Position numbers and translations under genes: made by a program
The notes under the pieces: generated by a model
Told to the model about the DNA's origin: nothing
Databases searched by the model: none
What the model saw: only the letters and a program-made list of their open reading frames with translations
Part shown: piece by piece, positions 1 to 11,139 of the stretch
Numbering within the stretch: position 1 is the first letter of the stretch
Layout: every line of letters begins with the position of its first letter
From: Anthoceros angustus
Taxonomy: Eukaryota > Streptophyta > Anthocerotopsida > Anthocerotales > Anthocerotaceae
Direction: 5' to 3'
Length of the DNA: 64,000 nucleotides
Assembly: GCA_010909165.1 (NCBI GenBank)
Contig: VJWM01000234.1
Coordinates: 212,455-276,454 of the forward strand

Positions 1-158
1 AGCAACTAGACTTATTCTAGTAGCCAAGAGACATGACCTTTGGCATAGGGACGTAACCCTAATGAAAGGGTAAGCTAAATAAATTCAAGCTATATACACA
101 CATACACTAGATAGCTAGATATAATAACTATAAGTAATAACTCAACACTCTATCTTCA
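1..158 (-). repeat. Copia A 3' LTR (partial)
   Basis: This block is repeated in the same orientation at 6432-6589 with a single difference (a at 45, c in the other copy). On the minus strand it begins TGAAGATAG right after a purine tract, as expected for the start of a 3' LTR. The rest of the LTR lies outside the window. Confidence 0.85.
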
Positions 159-172
159 ATACTCCCACTTGT
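159..172 (-). other. Polypurine tract of copia A
   Basis: On the minus strand the sequence reads AACAAGTGGGAGTAT immediately before the LTR start. It is the expected priming site for plus-strand DNA synthesis. The same core, atcaacaagtgggagt, precedes the copia B 3' LTR at 11733-11748, which links the two families. Confidence 0.75.
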
Positions 173-1290
173 TGATTATTGCATAGTGTCTGATCTTCTT
201 CTCCGAGCACCCTTGCGGTAGCAGTTGAGCTTGAGTGTGTGTGTGTGTGCAGTTGTGACCCAGGCGACCAAGCCCAGCGTAATGGAGCAGCTCGTGAAGG
301 CGGCCTGCAGGTGTGCCATAAGCATAATAGCTTGCCTTTACGTTCGGTCTTCATTCTTTCCACTTCTAGGCGTGGGAAGCTCCTAGGCAAGATGTCTTCA
401 TCTTTCATGGACTGTCCTCACACCTTGGCCCGTGTCTACGGAGGGATGCTCTAGGTAGGTTTGCGCACTGACTAGAAACAGCCTCCATCTCCCGGTGAGG
501 CAAAGGGAGTAACCACTCGGCCCCAGTGGGTCTTGGCGGGCCGCGCCCCAGGCGGTAGAAGGAACGAACGCCGTGCTTGAGGAGGCCGGCGGCTGCAGTG
601 CGACAAGTGGAGCAAGAGCCCTGCAGGAAGACCGAGATGGGAGCTCCACCTCGTCGCCACTGCACTGTAAGCGGTTATTTTCTCGAGCTTCGTTTGATGC
701 CCGGTAGAAGGGTGAGTTCAAGTATGCATCTGGCGAGCCACATCCTCCTGCACCACCCAAGTTCCCGAGCCTAAGAGCAGTCGTCGGGAGGCATTGTTAC
801 CCTCGGTTGTGCTCGGTTCCCAGGGCCCTATTTGGTGCAGTGCTTGGTCACAGCTGAAGATGGTGAGAGTCCGTGTCCAGGCTGTGCTTTGATGACCACA
901 TCATAAGCTTCTATAGTAAGTATTACTCTTCTGTTTGGGCGAGAATCCTTTCCACATTTAGTTGCCAATTTTTCCTAAACCCCCTGCAGTCTCGGATGAA
1001 TTCACTACCTTTTCCTACGCTCCCACTCGCCCCTCACGGGATCGAGGGCGAGGAGGAGAGCCAGGCACCAAGGAGAGGATCTCCTGAGGAGAGAAAGAAG
1101 AAACTCCCTCGTTCGGTGGTGAGACATTCTCTACTTCATCGGAGCTATGCATCTTGGGAGAAGATTTAGACTCCTCTACTCTGAGTAGGAGGTCCCTTTC
1201 ATCTCTCTCCAAGCTATGATGATCCGATGGCGGGTAATGATTGGGGCTGTTCCTAGCTCATAGGCTAGGTTAGGATTGGTTTTGCTTGGC
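173..1290 (-). other. 3' non-pol region of copia A
   Basis: About 1 kb lies between the end of RNase H and the polypurine tract, which is long for a copia element. It carries a short GT run near 236-250. Open frames of 70-120 codons occur on both strands, but none resembles a known domain and the composition is uneven. Copia B and C have stretches of similar length at the same place, so the length may be a shared trait of these elements. No function can be assigned. Confidence 0.4.
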
Positions 1291-2760
1291 CTCGGGTAGC
1301 CCTCGTGGCTGCCCATGCCCAAACTTTTCATGTGCATGTTGTGTGCGTCCCTACTCGGGGCTTTTGTGAACAAATCTGCTGGATTGTCCTGTTGGTACAT
1401 ACTCGATGTAATCGACTGATTTGATAAGATCCCTAATGAAGTGGTATTCCACTTCCACGTGCTTTTGCGGGAGTGAAAAGCAGGGTTCTTGGCCAGTTCA
1501 TGGATCCTTGGTTGTCGGTTCTAATAGTGGTGCAAGTAGGGGGTAGCAATCCCGGCCTTAAACATTAGCTTGCACCAAGCTATTTCTTTAGCAGATGTGA
1601 GGACCCGATATTCCTTGATCTTTGGAAGTTGCAACCTGGTTGCTTCTTGCTTGACCAGCATATGGGCCCTCCACCATGACCAGCGTGCGGACAACGACCT
1701 CCGTGTATCTATGTCACCGGCATAATCGAGTCGATATACGTCCCTCAAGTGGTGTGCGGTATGTGTATGCGAATCGAATCCCAATGTTGGATGTTCCCTT
1801 GGATACCTAACCACCCTCTTAACACCCATCCGGCGTTTGACCGGGTTCTCGAGGTATTGCGAGCACACTTGTGGTGTAGGCTACATCAGTCGTGTAGTGT
1901 TGGCGGCATAGATAAGTTTGCCAACTCCCTTTACATGGGGACCGACCTCATGTCTTCTATGTCCTTTTTGGTTTCGGGGACACATGGACTTGCTAAATTT
2001 CAATCGGATGGCGTGGAGTCAGCTGGATTTGCATCCTTCAAGCCAAGCTGTTCAGCACATTCTAACAGATATCGAGGCTGTGTGAGAGATATAGATCTTT
2101 TTCTATCCCTCGAATAATATTCCGTGACTCAAGTGCTCCAAGGTTAGTCATTTCAAACTTGGTAGATAGTAGCGGTTAACTTTGGTGATGAATGTGGGGC
2201 TATTGCGGATAGAATCAAATCATCAACATACACTGCGAGATAGCACACAACGTCACGGATCTGTAAACATACTTGTCATCGAAACACATTTCACGAATCC
2301 AAGTGCACGCAGTTCTTCATCCAGACATTCCACTCTAATGCGATTGCTTGAGCCATAGAGGGTTTTATTAGGCGAAGACATGATCTTCCTTACTTATCAC
2401 GAGGGCTGCATGTAGATTTGTGTCCAACTTGCCATGTAAAATGCGGTCTTTACATCAAACATGTCTAACTCGTAGTCTTGATGTCTTGCCGGGCCAGTTG
2501 TCGAAAGGTGGCCGCTTCATCACAGAGCATATGTTTGAAGTAATCGAGACCGGGCACTTGGAAAAACCACGAGCTACAAGTCGTGCTTTGTACCTATCAA
2601 AACTTCCATCACCTTTACCTTCAGTTTGAAGACCCACTTGCAAGACACCACCTTACGTCAGGTAACTTAGCTAGTTCCCATGTTCCATTTTGATCGTGAA
2701 TCATATTCTAATTGAATTGCCTTTTTCCACTGCGGCATCGGGGCGGCTAAGAGCTTCTTG
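1291..2760 (-). pseudogene. Copia A reverse transcriptase and RNase H, frameshifted
   Basis: The minus strand encodes scattered RT and RNase H blocks in different frames. RT has RYKARLVARGF near 2540-2590 and an intact YVDDL polymerase motif near 2210-2240. RNase H has DYAGDIDTRRS near 1700, SAKEIAWCKLMF near 1570-1610 and a terminal DNPADLFTK near 1360-1390. RT/RNase H copies the element RNA into DNA in the cytoplasmic particle. The frame changes every 100-200 bases, so no full-length protein can be made as read. Identity as copia RT is secure from motif order; exact limits are not. Confidence 0.75.
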
Positions 2761-2886
2761 GGATTGAGGTTCGATAGGATCCGAAGTGGCTGCATTAGCT
2801 GGTTTTCTAAAGTCCTGTGATAATAATGTGTCTATCTCTTGCGGGATAACGGCTCGTTGTGGTGGAGCTTGCGGGTTGAATCTCGT

Positions 2887-4010
2887 TCAACCTCGGCATC
2901 CTCGAAGATGAGCATCTTCAGCCTCATCCTCGTCAATGTCTGGATCGGGGTCCGTGGATCGTAAAAGGTCGGTGGTTCGGGTTACGGAGGAGGTTCTTTC
3001 GCAAATGTTCAGCAAAATTTTCTGGTTCATCTCCTTGCTCCTGAGCATCATTTTGCTGTTGTTCTTCCCCCAGAGCAATCTCGCAAGAGCGTGAATCATC
3101 AGCGTCGGGCAAGGTAGAAAGATCAAAGTCCTCCGTGTGGGAGTAGCTCCCACTTGCGCCAAGTTCGACCTTCATCAAAGGTCACGCTCCGTGCATAGAC
3201 CACCTTGTTCGAGGTCGTCATACGACTTATAAGCTTTTATACCTTGATGTATCCTATCATGAGGTACTTCTTGGCCTTAGCTAACTTGGTTGGCCTTAGG
3301 GATGAAAGCAAAAGCGATGCATCCGAAAGTGCGAAGATGTTGGATAGGCGCTTGCCCATAGAAAGCTTCAAAGGGGTCGTCCAATCACGGCGGTTGTAGG
3401 CGATCTGTACGTAAATACACATGTCATAAGGGCTTGGATGGGATAGTGGCAAAGAGGCTTGGTGAAGCATAGAGGAGACCATCTCCTGCGGTGTCAAGTT
3501 CAAGCGCTCCAGCGCCATTACATTGCGTATACACAGCGTAAGTTGTGCCTATCCTTGTCCTTCGGTGGGTGCGGAATTCATTAGATGTGAATTCTCCACC
3601 ATTGTCTCGAGCGTAGGACTTTCGATTTTCTGTCCATCTCTGCAAGTTTCATGTAGTCTTTGAGCAGAGAAGCATTCACTTTTAGCTTTCAAGATGTAAG
3701 CCATGACAAATCTCGTCTTGTCGTCAGCAGAATGAAGTATCGGCCACCACCGATTGAGGGTGCGAGTGGCCACATATGTCGATGCAAGTTCAAGCACTTG
3801 AAGCTGAGGAGTCTTGTTCTTGAAGGCTTGATGACGCTTTGGACAACACAGGCTTCACAGAGGTAAGGATGGCGCCAATTTTACCATCACTGTACAGGTC
3901 ACTAGCAGCTAGTTTTTGCAACTTTGCGCTGTGAGGGTGACCTAAGCGTGCATGCCATAACCTAGCTTGTTCTTCTTGCTTTGCAGCTGTCTCAGGCGAC
4001 CTTGAAGCTA
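2887..4010 (-). pseudogene. Copia A integrase and linker, frameshifted
   Basis: From right to left on the minus strand one reads a GAG-pre-integrase stretch (WHARLGHPHSAKLQKL, near 3905-3955), the core with ADDKTRFVMAYILKAKSECF near 3680-3740 and ARDNGGEF near 3590-3610, and ERLNLTPQEM near 3475-3500. An acidic linker toward RT follows at 2890-3180 (DLSTLPDADDS). The Asp of DNGG and the Glu of ERLN are present but in different frames. Integrase inserts the linear DNA copy into the host chromosome. Closely similar words occur in copia B at 7990-8735. Confidence 0.7.
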
Positions 4011-4435
4011 GGCTAGCCTTGGCATGACTGGTGTGAGTGTGCAGTCTAAAGAGATCATGGTCAGATGATCCATAGGCTAGGATTTTGCGATGATCAAAAG
4101 CATCTATAATCCTACATTACAGCCGGAGTGAAGAGGATGTGACTTTGATTATCCATGTTCAACCTTCTAACAAATCAAGTTTCTTGTCATTTCGGGCACA
4201 TGATACACATCGTAAGCAAGAGTGTGATGCACGAAGGGACAGCAACTGACACACCGAGCACAAGCCTACTATCGTCACCTAGGTAAACAAATCATTGTGA
4301 ACTAACTTTGTATGTGACGAATGAACTGTCGAAGCAGATGTACTGTTGCACTGTATCAAGGAACTCCTATGGGTTTGCCTTGAGTATTTGCGACAAGCAT
4401 GTGGGGTTAGCAGAGGGTAGGAAAACTCCTGGTCC

Positions 4436-5310
4436 CTACTGAGTGAGGGCCGAGCCTTGTTTAGTCACCACAACATGTGTCCGAGAAGTGGAGTTGCCCT
4501 CCTTGCAGGTACTCGGCTTCTTCGACACTCGGACTCCCAATGGCACGGAATTTGGCACGGTGGCACTTTCCAGCCTTCTTGGGCTTCTTGGTGTAGAGAC
4601 TCCTTGAGCTACTAGCACGAGGTATTTTGTCTACCTAAGTTGGGCTTCTTGCCCTTTCCTTTGTTGTGTGTACAAAGCTTGCTTTAGACGTTTGAATTGT
4701 CCTCTTGTGACTTCTTCCTGAAGAAGAGCTCCCACTAATTCTGCAAATGTTGTTTTGGGGAGATCAACACCTGCAGCCTTGGCAATCTTCCGCCCTTGTA
4801 GTTGCGAGGTGTTAAATGAGGTCACGAAATGTGCCCAAGATTCAGGGAGTGACATCATGAAATGAAGAATGAGAGCCTGGTCCTTAACACTATCCTGTGC
4901 AGCACTTTCAAACTTGGAGATTAGGGATCTGAAGGTAGTCAGGTGTTTTTCAATGGATTCTCCTTCTTTCATCTTCAAGTTTTGTATGTTGCGAAGTGCT
5001 GTCATTTGACTTGTGTCATCAGTTCCAGCAAATAGACTTTGGAGCCGCGTCCAAATATCGGTGAGGTTTTGCAACCGTGCATCTCAACATGTCGATCGAC
5101 GGACCACTCCGTAGGAGGAACGTGCTCCTGTGGTCCAAGCATCAAGTGCCTTGATCGCGGTGAGGGGTGCCAATTAGGAGACTTTGACGTCCCATGAACC
5201 CACGCTTGTTTTGAAGGGCACCACGCATTCTAAGTACCGGATGTCATAATCGCCCCGAATCTATCCTTCTCTTTGAATCCCTCCTAAATTAGAGTCACCC
5301 ATGTTTAGGA
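4436..5310 (-). pseudogene. Copia A gag, frameshifted
   Basis: The longest open part, 4631-5074, contains DIWTRLQSLF, SQMTALRNIQNLKM and EKHLTTFRSLISKFES, the typical copia gag (UBN2-type) order. The same blocks occur in the copia B gag (6621-7490), such as SQMTALRNLQNCKM. A possible start ATG with MGDSNLGG lies near 5305-5310, followed quickly by a stop. Gag forms the virus-like particle. The zinc-knuckle region near 4540-4580 retains only GKCH and is degraded. Confidence 0.75.
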
Positions 5311-6330
5311 TCGTTAGTCCCCTCACATGAGGATTTTATGGATGAATTTCTAATGTGTGACTGCAGCTAACGGTGTGAGGATTCGAGAGAAGAGTTATGA
5401 TGCTACTGCATCGGATGGGCTGCAAATGCAGCCGCTTTCTGGTAAGATGGGTTCGATCGTTGGTCATGCAAATTGACCAACTCCCTATCTGCCTTTTCCC
5501 TTATGTTGTGTTTCCTAATCTCTCAGCGATTAAAGGAATAGGTCATGCAAGATGGACACGAGTTTGGATGCTCAAATTTGTGATGCTTGTTAGTTTTTGT
5601 AGCATGCTTACAAGCTGTCCCTCTAATTGCAGGGTTAGCAAGAAGAGCATGCCTCAACAAAGCAAGCAATTTGAAATCCAAGTGACCAATGATCCAACGA
5701 TTGTAAGTCCTCGAAACAGAAGCTTTGACTTATGTTTTCAAACGTCTGTCTACATGTATCATGATTCTAGTCTAGAACTTAAATGTGTGATCTTTGGTAT
5801 GTGGTGCTACGTTTGTGGTTAGGAAACCCGAGGATTGCCGTTACCAACAATGGCGAGTTGCACATTTGGGAGATTGTGAGGAGTCCTCGTGGAGGCGGCG
5901 CGATGGTGAAGATCGTGATAGTTCTTCTCACTTTCTCTTCTATGTTGTATTTGGCGATGGCATCCGGGCCGCATCTGCCGTCCGAGGATCGGCCATTCAT
6001 TTGGCGAAATTCTTGTGTTTTGGAAAATTCCAAGAAACATATTGTAATTTTTATATGATTTTATAAAGATATTTGCCATGGCGATCGTTCTAGCGTGTCG
6101 ATGATTGCTTTGCAACAATCGGCGATGATGCGCTAGAACGGGCTCTAGAAATGCAAAATTTCTATTAACAAATCAAGCAAAAATAGCTACAAAAGGTTTC
6201 TCAAACATTTTCTTGATTTCTTACTAGAAATTAATTTCTAATCAAGAAACAAACACAAAGAACATTTTATGCACATCAACATATGCACAATTTAATGTGC
6301 ATTCTTGTGAATGCAATCGCACCTAGCATT
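5311..6330 (-). other. Long leader of copia A between PBS and gag
   Basis: About 1 kb separates the PBS from the first gag-like codons, much more than the usual tens to few hundred bases. It holds a minus-strand open frame of 99 codons (5819-6118) with no recognised domain and a hairpin at 6086-6140. It could be a packaging leader, an inserted fragment or a decayed extra ORF. Confidence 0.4.
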
Positions 6331-6342
6331 GCTCGATACCAT
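6331..6342 (-). other. Primer-binding site of copia A
   Basis: On the minus strand this reads ATGGTATCGAGC, a one-base-shorter variant of the plant copia PBS TGGTATCAGAGC, which pairs with the 3' end of initiator methionine tRNA. It directly abuts the 5' LTR, which fixes the element's orientation and the inner LTR edge. Confidence 0.7.
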
Positions 6343-6589
6343 TACGAAATATGGAAATGGTGCAAACCAATTGAGTATTTATCAATTACATTATTGTAGA
6401 AAATACAAGAAAGCATTAGTAAATTGATTGTAGCAACTAGACTTATTCTAGTAGCCAAGAGACATGACCTTTGGCCTAGGGACGTAACCCTAATGAAAGG
6501 GTAAGCTAAATAAATTCAAGCTATATACACACATACACTAGATAGCTAGATATAATAACTATAAGTAATAACTCAACACTCTATCTTCA
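6343..6589 (-). repeat. Copia A 5' LTR
   Basis: A block of about 247 bp lies between the PBS and the end of the repeat shared with bases 1-158. On the minus strand it starts TGAAGATAG and ends near CATATTTCGTA, so the 3' terminal CA is not clearly preserved. It is related in sequence to the copia B 3' LTR. Confidence 0.75.
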
Positions 6590-6620
6590 ATAGAGTCTTC
6601 ATCCAATACTGGTCACCTAA

Positions 6621-7500
6621 GTGGTGACGGTTTTAGGGAAAAGGATAGATTTGGAGGACATTTGGGTCATGAGGATGCAAGGAATTCTCCAGAGTAAGAG
6701 ACTCTGGAGATTAGTCAATGGCGAAGAGAAGGTCGACACAGCAAAGGATGACGCAGCAAAGGAGTCATGGGCAGTCAAAAATGAGTTTGCCATGTATGTA
6801 ATCAGGAGTGGGCTTACCTCTGACATGATGAGGCAGACCTCTGGATGTACAACAGCTGCTGATGTGTGGATTCGTCTTCAAGACCTATATTCTGGCAACA
6901 ATACAACAAGCCAGATGACAGCCTTGCGTAATCTTCAGAACTGTAAAATGAGAGATGGTGATCCAATTGAGAAGCACATTGGAGTTTTCAGGAACTTAGT
7001 CTCAAAACTTGAGAGTGCTTCAAATGCCAGTATCAAGGATGATATGCTAACTTTGTATCTCATGCTCTCATTACCTCCATCTTGGTCACATTTTGTGACC
7101 TCATTGAATGCCTCACAGCTCACAGCTAGGAAACTAGCTAAGGCTGCTAATGTTACTCTCCCTGAGATGACATTTACAGAGTTAGTGGGAGCCCTTCTTG
7201 AGGAAGAGGCTACTAAAGGATCAGGAAAGGGCAAACAGCACGCCCTCTACACCACAAACCGAGGAAAAGGTGGAAAGCCTACCTTCCGAGGTAAACACAA
7301 TTCTTCAGGTGGAGGAAACTTTCAAAAGGGTCTCTCACAGAAGAAATCCAAGAAGTCTGGAAAATGCCACTGGTACCAAATTCCAGGCCATTGGGAAAGT
7401 GAGTGTCGAAAGAAGCAGTCCGGAATACCTCGCAAGGAGGGCAATTCCACTTCTGAAACACATGTTGTGGTGAAGAAGCAATCCTCCCCATCAGCCCTGA
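6621..7500 (+). CDS. Copia B gag
   Basis: An open frame of about 330 codons begins at an ATG at 6621. It has LEDIWVMRMQGIL near the N terminus, SQMTALRNLQNCKM, LPPSWSHFVTSLNAS and FTELVGALLEEEAT, the standard copia gag order, then a basic tail and a zinc knuckle at 7365-7406. The knuckle reads CHWYQIPGHWESEC, so the second Cys of CX2CX4HX4C is Tyr, which should impair zinc binding. The frame runs on past the gag domain until it breaks near the protease. The true start may lie upstream, since the 5' end of the element is missing. It is the best preserved gag in the window. Confidence 0.8.
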
Positions 7501-7559
7501 CTGTAGGGACTAGGGAGTTTGCTCATCCCCTTATCCTTCCCACCTGCTTGTCAGCAAAA

Positions 7560-7990
7560 ACAGAAGTTAGACCATTTCATGGATGGTACCTTGACACAGT
7601 GCAATCACATATGCTTCGATAGAAGTGCATTCATCACATATAAACCAGCTTAAAGACCAATTCGTTTACGGGTGATGATAGGTCCCTTATGTCTCCTAGT
7701 AGAGTGCATGAATCTTCACATTATCGGATCTCGACTCTCACCGATGTATACTATGTCCCAGAGATGACAAGGAACCTTATATCATTAGGAAGCTAAACAT
7801 GGATAACAATTGTCATATCATGTTTACCTACAAAATGTTAGATCATTGATGCTTTTGATCACCGTAAGGTCTTAGCTTATGGATCATCTGATCAAGATCT
7901 TTTCCGCCTTCAACAAATATTGGTGTTGCCCAAACCCACTTGGATTCACAGGCTCGGCCTCTACAAAATGTTGAGAAAGCCAAGTTATGG
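7560..7990 (+). pseudogene. Copia B protease remnant
   Basis: WYLDT at about 7585-7599 marks the aspartic protease active site, but the frame shifts inside the D-T/S-G motif and ends at a stop within ten codons. Downstream fragments such as DVYYVPEMTRNLIS (7741-7785) belong to the protease to GAG-pre-integrase segment. As read, the protease cannot be active. Confidence 0.65.
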
Positions 7991-8735
7991 CATGCCCGCT
8001 TAGGTCATCCCCATAGTGCTAAGCTCGCTAGCTACTAGTGATTTTTATTATGATGGCAAGATAGGCTACCACCCTTACCTTTGTGTGAAGCGTGTGTGTT
8101 TTCCAAGCGTCACCAGGCAGCTTTCAAGAATAAGACTCCACATAGAGCTTCCGAAGTTCTTGAATTGGTTCACACTGATATTTTTGGGCCTCTCTCACAG
8201 CCTTCCCTTGGTGGTAGTCGATATTTCCTTACATTCACCGACGACAAAACACGTTTTGTTACAGCATATATCCTGAAGGCTAAGAGTGAATGTTTCTCTC
8301 TTTTCAAAGACTATTTGAAGTATGTAGAGAGATGGACTGGAAAACAATTAAAGACCCTTCGATCTGACAATGGTGGTGAATACACATCTAATGAGTTTCA
8401 GGCCTATTGTGCAAATGAAGGGATAGGTAGACAACTTACCGTTGTATACACGCCACAGCAGAATGGTGTAGCCGAACGCTTGAACCTCACTCTTCAAGAG
8501 ATGGTTTCATCCTTGCTACATCAAGCTTCTCCGCCTCTTCCTTCTGAGGCTCTCATGACTGTTTATCTTACAAGCAAAGTTGCCTACCTCTGTGAGACGA
8601 GACACCTTTTGAAGCTTTCTTTGGCAGAAAACCTTCTCTCCAACATCTTCGCACATTTGGATGCGTTGCTTATGCTTTTATTCCCAAGGAAAAGCGGAGG
8701 AAGCTATCTGCAAAGGCACAAAGACTTCTTATGAT
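7990..8735 (+). CDS. Copia B integrase core
   Basis: The open frame from 8081 begins CEACVFSKRHQ, the second half of the HHCC zinc finger, and carries the three catalytic acidic residues in one frame: HTDIFGPL, RSDNGGEY and QNGVAERLN. Exactly 35 residues separate the second Asp and the Glu, the canonical D,D35E spacing. A GAG-pre-integrase block with two in-frame breaks precedes it near 7985-8060. The frame stays open to 8734. Integrase inserts the cDNA into chromatin. This is the most complete catalytic domain of copia B. Confidence 0.8.
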
Positions 8736-9270
8736 CGGTTATACTGAAGGTATCAAGGCATATAAACTTTATGATGCCTCCTGTGATAAGGTGGTCTACT
8801 CACGCAGTGTTACTTTTGACGAAGGGCGTTTTTGGCCGCCAGTGGGAGCTACTCCCACCTATGAGGAGGATGTCAATTTTTCTGCCCTTCCTGATGTCAC
8901 TCTTTTTGATGATTCTACTCCCGCGTTGATTGCTCCTGCGGGGAAGACGACAAAATGATGATGAAACAGCGAGGGATAGAAAATTTTGATTTTCGATCGC
9001 CAGCGGAACCTCCGCCTATCATTCAGCCATACCCACTTGATCCGGTGATGATGATGCGATGATCCGACCGACAACGATCGGGCGTGATTACGATGTTCAA
9101 CCCCGACAGATCGACACTGACGTCGTTATCCTACAAGGGAACGGCGTGCTCCAGACATTATCGTGCTAGTTTTAGAGCAACTTCTTCTCATGTTCACGCA
9201 TTACTCCCGGATCCCATAGAGCCACAAACTCTCCAAGAAGCCTTGGACATCACATCGAGTGGGAGAAGGC
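8731..9270 (+). pseudogene. Copia B integrase C-terminal region and linker to RT
   Basis: The frame 8731-8958 contains GIKAYKLYD and KVVYSRSVTFDEG, the usual copia block after the integrase core, followed by an acidic linker. The frame then breaks several times up to the RT domain. Copia A has the same block on its minus strand near 3180-3260. Confidence 0.65.
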
Positions 9271-10033
9271 AATAAAATCAGAGTATGATTCATTGATTGA
9301 GAATGGCACATGGGAGATAGCGAAACTGCCACCAGGCAGAAAAATGGTCTCATGTAAATGGGTGTTTAAGCTAAAAGTCAAGGCTGATGGTACCTTTGAT
9401 AGGTATAAGGCCCGGCTTGTTGCGAGAGGTTTCTCTCAAGTTCCAGGACTTGACTATTTTGAAACTTTCGCTCCAGTTGTAAAGCTAGCAACCCTGCGTA
9501 CCATATGCGCCATATCAGCCTACAAAGATTATGAGCTGCAGATGTTTGATGTCAAAACAGCATTTCTTAATGGCAAGCTTGATACTGAAATCTACATGCA
9601 GCAACCTCCTGGCTATGAGGTCAAGGGCAAAGAAGACTATGCTTGTAAACTTATTAAATGCCTGTATGGACTGAAACAATCAGCTATGAAGTGGAATGAA
9701 GAGCTGGACAGAGAACTACTAGCTCTAGGATTCACTAAAAGCAATGCTGATGGCAGCTTATACATATACAGAAATGGAGACATCGTGTGTTACTTAGCTG
9801 TTTACGTCGATGATCTCATTCTCTCCAGCAATAGCCAGGCTTATATTGACAAGATAAGAACTCCGCAAAAGGTTCAAATGTCAAATCTAGGCCCACACTT
9901 GAGTTGCCTTGGCATCCATATTCAAAGGAATCGACTTACCAAGGTTATAACTTTGACACAACCTAGATATTTGCTGACAGTCTTTGACGGTTGGCATCAA
10001 AGACGCCAAAGTTGCAGCCACACCTCTTCCTAG
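9270..10033 (+). CDS. Copia B reverse transcriptase
   Basis: An uninterrupted frame from 9293 covers the RVT_2 domain. Recognisable blocks are WVFKLKVKADG, RYKARLVARGFSQV, FDVKTAFLNG with the first catalytic Asp, CLYGLKQS, and AVYVDDLIL with the two catalytic Asp residues. The order and spacing match intact plant copia RT. The frame is lost near 9980, and the following block ATPLPSGLKLQEH continues in another frame. Polymerase residues are therefore intact, although the polyprotein is not. Confidence 0.85.
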
Positions 10034-10690
10034 TGGTTTGAAGCTCCAAGAGCATGTCACCTCACACAGTGATAAAGATCGGATGGTTAATGTTCCATAT
10101 AGACAAGGAGTTGGAAAACTCATATATCACAAACACAACCCGGACGAGGTAGCCTATGCTACTAGTGTCTTGTCCCAATACTTGGAAAATCACGGACAAG
10201 AACATTGGGTCATGTCAAACGAGTATTCGTACCTAAAAGGGACGCACACGGAGGTATAAAGTACTCTTACCAATTAGGAGCACCTCTGGACTTGGAAGTT
10301 TACACGACTCGACTATCGGAGATATGGATACAAGGAAATCGGTTTAGCTCGTTGTTGGTGTTGCGGAGGACCCATATGCTGGTCCAAAGAAGATATGATG
10401 CCTTCTAGCGGCGGAATATCGAGTGTTAAGACCAAAGTAGTTTGGTGTGTTGTTCTCGAGCTAGGATTGACCTTCCAACCGCACCATAATAAACGACAAC
10501 CAAGGATCGATGGCCCTTGCTAAAAATCCTGCGTTTTCCATTCAAGGACGAAACATGTGGAAGTAGAGTACCATTACATCCGGGAGTTAGTAGCGGCGAG
10601 GACAATCGGACTTCAATATATCCAACGCAGGACAATCCAAATCCAGATGTCCCGACAAAGGCACGTGAATTACATGAAAACATGTGAAGG
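9984..10690 (+). pseudogene. Copia B RNase H, frameshifted
   Basis: Fragments in changing frames include PYRQGVGKLIYHKHNPDE, AYATSVLSQYLENHG near 10150-10195 and VEYHYIRELVAARTI near 10560-10605, all characteristic of the region from the RT connection to RNase H. RNase H removes the RNA template strand. The domain is broken at least three times. Confidence 0.65.
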
Positions 10691-11139
10691 GTTTAGGACT
10701 AGGAGAGTCAAGTACTTTCCTAGCTAATCCTACCTAATCCTCGTGCTGCGATGCCTTAGCCCCACGATTACTTATCTCAAGAAAGCTCCTCTTGAGTGTC
10801 ATTTGAATCATAATTTGTCGATGTTGATTCGAAATGGAATCGGAGTAGCTTGAGGACATGTAATCCTCGTGGAGAACTTTTTCTCCCCAACTTGCTCCAG
10901 ACCTGCACAAAGAAGACATGACATCAATAATGTTCGAAAAGTGGGAGCTAATTGGCAAACAATGGAGAATGGTCAGTGCTTACGATAATAGCTAACGACA
11001 TGGTAAAGGAACTCTCCGCAATTGCACATAGATTCTCTTCATCACTATACCGGCCAGCGTACCATAGGGGAGTTTGGATAGGTAATCGACCCCAACGTCA
11101 CAATCGTAGTGTCTCTGATCAAGCTCACGTGAGGGAACT

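Larger units (their letters stand above)
1..6589 (-). mobile_element. Ty1/copia retrotransposon A (minus strand, 3' end cut by window)
   Basis: Read on the minus strand the order is 5' LTR (6343-6589), PBS (6331-6342), a leader of about 1 kb, gag, integrase, reverse transcriptase, RNase H, an apparently non-coding stretch of about 1 kb, a polypurine tract and a 3' LTR that runs off the window at base 1. Integrase before RT is the copia (Pseudoviridae-type) order. The 158 visible bases of the 3' LTR match 6432-6589 with one substitution and no gap, which implies recent insertion, yet gag-pol is cut by many frameshifts. It is probably a non-autonomous or decayed copy. Target-site duplications cannot be tested because the left end is missing. 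Confidence 0.85.
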
